From: Chara braunii
Taxonomy: Eukaryota; Streptophyta; Charophyceae; Charales; Characeae
NCBI GenBank assembly: GCA_003427395.1
Contig: BFEA01000010.1
Coordinates: 2,498,299 to 2,530,000 of the forward strand
Reading direction: 5' to 3'
DNA length: 31,702 nucleotides
Part shown: piece by piece, positions 28,772-31,702 of the stretch
Layout: each line of letters starts with the position of its first letter
Numbering within the stretch: position 1 is the stretch's first letter
Translations under genes and position numbers: made by a program
Notes under the pieces: model-generated
Databases searched by the model: none
The model's input: the letters and a program-made list of their open reading frames with translations, nothing else
What the model was told of the DNA's origin: nothing

Positions 28772-30559
28772 TTCAGCTGACCTCTATCTTCCTTCCTTTC
28801 AATCATCTCTCACTCGTGTAGACTTAGGTGGTGAGGTGTGAATAGACTAGAGTTATAGCCCCGTTCAACAACTCAGAACTCGGTCAATCTTTACAGAGGG
28901 GGAATACGAAAAAAAGACTCATGCAATTTCACACAGGTCGGTCATCTCATCACCGGCCTTCCTCAATATAGTCTCGCCACTGGTACTTTCGGTAGAGTTT
29001 TATCTCGTACCTCAAACGCAGCTCAACCGTCGCGAGCGCTGTCGACAGTGTCGAGCGCACGGTCCCCGTTGGGGGAACCTTCCCGGACGCGTCACGCAGG
29101 ATTGGCAGAATTCGCAAGTCGCTTCACGAGAAGGGAAGCGGCGGAACCGCTTCGACCGAGTGCGCCAGCTATACCTCCATCGAGCCCCTACGATAGTACA
29201 AGGTCTCGCGAGGTACAACTTACCTCCACCCGCGGGAGCTGTCACCATCCCTTGGGTGGGCGTATCCCCGTCGAGCTACTGAACCACATGCGAAAGTTTT
29301 TACTTGCAATCGAGGAGGTGGCCCAGCCGAGGGTGTTTCTCGTATGCTGTAGCATAGAGGGTACGCGCGGTCCACGCCTAGCTCGGACCCGTACACAAAC
29401 CGTTACGCTGGGGCGCTTCCCACGTGCGGTTCAGCGTCGGTCGACTAGGACATCCTAACTCAATCACGCGATATGCAACAAAACAAACTAACTTAGCCAA
29501 ACAAAATAAGCCTAGTCCCTTTTTTATACGTCGTAACCCATAACTCAGAAAAACCAATGTGTCTGAGCGAGGCCCCCGCAGTTTTGCATAAAAAGAATGC
29601 ACACACGAAGGGAATCATAACGCGCAGTCATGTGTATTTACTTGATCTGCTGTCATGGGGACGCTTCATGCGTTTCCACATCCGCGCACCCTCTCATGGG
29701 TTTCGGGGTTGCATACGACACTCAGGTGGCGAAAGCAAAATATCGTGAAGGGTTCTTCCTCCACAATATTGCACGGCTGAAGGATAAGTCGTGTGGCGCT
29801 TGTTGCGCCCTGTCGTTTAGGTAGTGGGTGACGATAAGCAAGAGGCGTAGGCCCAGCTCAAGGGGGAAACCCTTTTGTGTTGGACCAGGGTCTGGGGTGT
29901 CCTGGACAAGGACCTCGAATTCCAGGCTCATGACCAACGTTCGACTAATAATTTAAAAACCAAAACCTCTCTTGAGATGGGATTCGCTCATCCCTCCCCT
30001 AAAGGAAAAAAAAAAAAACTAGTCACGGGTTGGCGAGCAATTCGCCATACCCAAACTAAGTCTTGGTCCTATCAAAGGTCGAGCGCTAAACCTTGCGCTT
30101 GGCTACCCCTGCCTGTTCGCTAGATGCGTGTGGCAGGAGTAAAATTAAAAAAAGAAAAGGGCGAGTCTCGGGGGAAATCAGGGAGAGTCATTCTCACAGC
30201 CATAGTTGAACCTTGTCACTCAAACCCTGTACTCATCCATCCATATCACTCTCAATCCGGGAGCGAGTCCTCGCTCCTATACATACCTGCACACACATTA
30301 AACCCAATGAAAATTCACATCCAATGCAACAAAATGTGGTCAACCCCTTTGCTCCCAGATTCATGTCCCACAAACCCCTTTCCGACCTCCACTCGACAAG
30401 GGTACGCCCGTCCGATCTATTTCACACAATTTTTGCATCACCATTCAAGAGAGGTTCCAAGGATAGGTTTTCTTTCATACGGAAATGCCTTTCGCCTACA
30501 GGGTCTCAAACATTTGGGCATGGGTATCACGGTGGGTAGGAGTTGAGTCGCAAACCGAC
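28772..30559. other. Region without a supported gene
   Basis: The GC-rich stretch 29,030-29,420 gives overlapping open frames on both strands (136 codons plus, 78 minus) with no domain. An 8-bp perfect hairpin, GGAGCGAG/CTCGCTCC, lies at 30,260-30,277. By position it could hold the pol or leader of the element whose 3' part is at 26.0-28.8 kb, but I found no RT, RNase H or integrase motif. Confidence 0.45.
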
Positions 30560-30580
30560 CTGCTATCAAACTGATAGCAG
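30560..30580. other. Perfect 9-bp hairpin
   Basis: CTGCTATCA and TGATAGCAG are separated by AAC. About 90 bases downstream a second inverted repeat, ACGGAGTT/AACTCCGT (30,671-30,687), appears. Confidence 0.6.
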
Positions 30581-30734
30581 AAGTTGATGAAGCTCAAGAC
30601 TTCGAAGAACACTCACAGGTAGCAATGCCCTGCGTCACAAAGATCAAGACAGACATCGCCTATCGAGTTAACGGAGTTCAACTCCGTATTGCACTCTAAG
30701 CTACTTAGCAGTAGCGTCCGGTAACGATGTGAAA

Positions 30735-31045
30735 ATCCTGAAAATTTCGGTAACACTTCCTTTAGGGAAGTGTGCTCGAAGAATATTTACTGTACCAAAT
30801 CTAAAAAGAAAAACTTGAGACTCAGAAGATATCTAAAAATAAACGAACTCCTTGGTTCCAGTAGAAATTTCGGCAGCATTCCTTCAGAAAGGAAGGATTC
30901 CAAAATTCTTACTGACGCCAAACACTAACTATATTCTATCCTAGTTGACAGCTCTGAAACTTGACTAACTTTTAGTTTTTAGCAGAAATTTTGACAGCAT
31001 CTCCCCTAAGGAAAAGAGACTCCCATAACTTCTACTAACTCAGAG
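30735..31045. repeat. Three degenerate repeats of about 122 bp, each with a stem-like core
   Basis: The phrase AAATTT(C/T)(G/T)G(C/T/A)(A/C)A recurs at 30,742, 30,865 and 30,986 (spacing 123 and 121). Each is followed by a pyrimidine/purine inverted core. The first is ACACTTCC-TTTAG-GGAAGTGT (30,753-30,773). The second is TTCCTT-CAGA-AAGGAA (30,879-30,894). The third is weak, TCTC...GAGA. After the core each has a TTACT or CTACT phrase about 15 bases on. No coding capacity. Confidence 0.55.
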
Positions 31046-31403
31046 GCTACCCAATGCCATACCAATACAAACATGCATGAAAAGACAAATGCAAAGACAA
31101 AAGTGAACATCTACCTCCCTATCGCTCAAGCATAAGGCGAGCACTAATAGACTACCCTACTATGCAAAAAAAAAAACGACAGAGCTTTGAACAAAAAAAC
31201 AAAGCATTGTCAACAAGCATGTCATGTTCATATCGCATTCAACCAGTTCAAAACAAGAATTCGTTCATCAAAACTTTTCATTTTTCGCTTGTTCTGATCG
31301 CATTATTCTCAGTCAACCCCATGCAATCACTAACACACAAGTCTGGACTATTCTCATAAAGAGAATACTAAGGTCTTTGTCAACAAGCAAAACCGGCTGA
31401 CTC

Positions 31404-31702
31404 AGCAAGGCGACCAGATCAGTCGAAACGACTTCACTTCAAGCCCAAGTTCAATGTCTTAGGCAAACGAGCAAGGCGACCGGATCAGCCTGGAGGACCT
31501 CATTTCCAGCCCCAGTTCAATGTCTTAGGCAAATGAGCAAGACGACCAGATCAGTCAGAAGAACCTCATTTCTAGCCCCAGTTCAATGTCTTAGGCGAAA
31601 CAGCAACGCGACCGGATCAGTCTAGAGGACCTCATTTCCAACCCCAGTTCAATGTCTTAGGCAAAACAGCAAGGCGACTGGATCAGTCTAGAGGACCTCA
31701 TT
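31404..31702. repeat. 66-bp satellite array, continuing beyond the window
   Basis: AGCAAGGCGACC-type unit starts fall at 31,404, 31,470, 31,536, 31,602 and 31,668, exactly 66 bases apart. Each unit contains GATCAG, a CTCATTTC-like phrase, CCCCAGTTCAATGTCTTAGG and the next start. The units differ by a few substitutions. The last is cut by the window end. Confidence 0.93.

Noticed and set aside
29048-29458. A 136-codon plus-strand frame as a gene
   Set aside because: It is an arginine/serine-rich frame in a GC-rich stretch with overlapping minus-strand frames. No domain and no homology to anything else in the window.
31404-31702. CRISPR-like array
   Set aside because: Units are contiguous 66-bp tandem repeats with no unique spacers, in eukaryotic repeat DNA.

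Overview
The window looks like repeat-rich nuclear DNA of a plant-lineage eukaryote. It holds nested, decayed LTR retrotransposons, AT-rich and GC-rich repeat blocks, microsatellites and a satellite array, with no intact host gene and no bacterial-style operon. The wording of the gag and pol proteins, especially the gag of the 9-14.7 kb element, recalls elements I associate with charophyte algae such as Chara. That assignment is from memory and is an inference.

Layout. 1-1.2 kb is pyrimidine-rich, then an AT-rich degenerate repeat block. 1.25-1.79 kb is a broken gag start on the plus strand. 1.8-3.05 kb is a possible 1.2 kb foldback-type element with GC-rich inverted ends. 3.04-8.04 kb is element 1, a minus-strand Ty3/gypsy element. 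Its leader and gag, protease, RNase H and integrase remnants are readable, but the reverse transcriptase core is deleted. 8,045-16,635 is element 2, a minus-strand chromovirus with both LTRs, polypurine tract, primer-binding site, gag, protease, RT, RNase H, integrase and chromodomain all recognisable, and all carrying stops or frameshifts. 16,636 onward is a third system (family B) on the minus strand. It has an LTR with tandem repeats (16,636-18,193), a 7 kb interior with no recognised pol, a gag-like polyprotein (21.6-24.6 kb), a primer-binding site (25,183-25,200) and a second LTR (25,202-25,929). To the right of that LTR lie a polypurine tract and a 2.8 kb decayed coding region (26.0-28.8 kb) made of three diverged copies of an unrecognised domain. 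The last 3 kb has no gene I can support, but carries hairpins, about 122-bp degenerate repeats and a 66-bp satellite running off the window.

History. Element 2 appears to have landed in the leader of element 1. A family B LTR then landed inside the 5' LTR of element 2, because the other LTR of element 2 preserves the uninterrupted site. The continuation of both broken sequences is not in the window, so the nest probably extends to the right or was rearranged. Family B's interior also contains a sense-oriented fragment of a host NSF-type AAA ATPase, broken at the Walker A lysine.

No element here can be autonomous as read. Most disabling changes I could compare are compatible with C-to-T or G-to-A transitions. 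This would fit methylation-driven decay, though the ancestral codons are inferred from family consensus.
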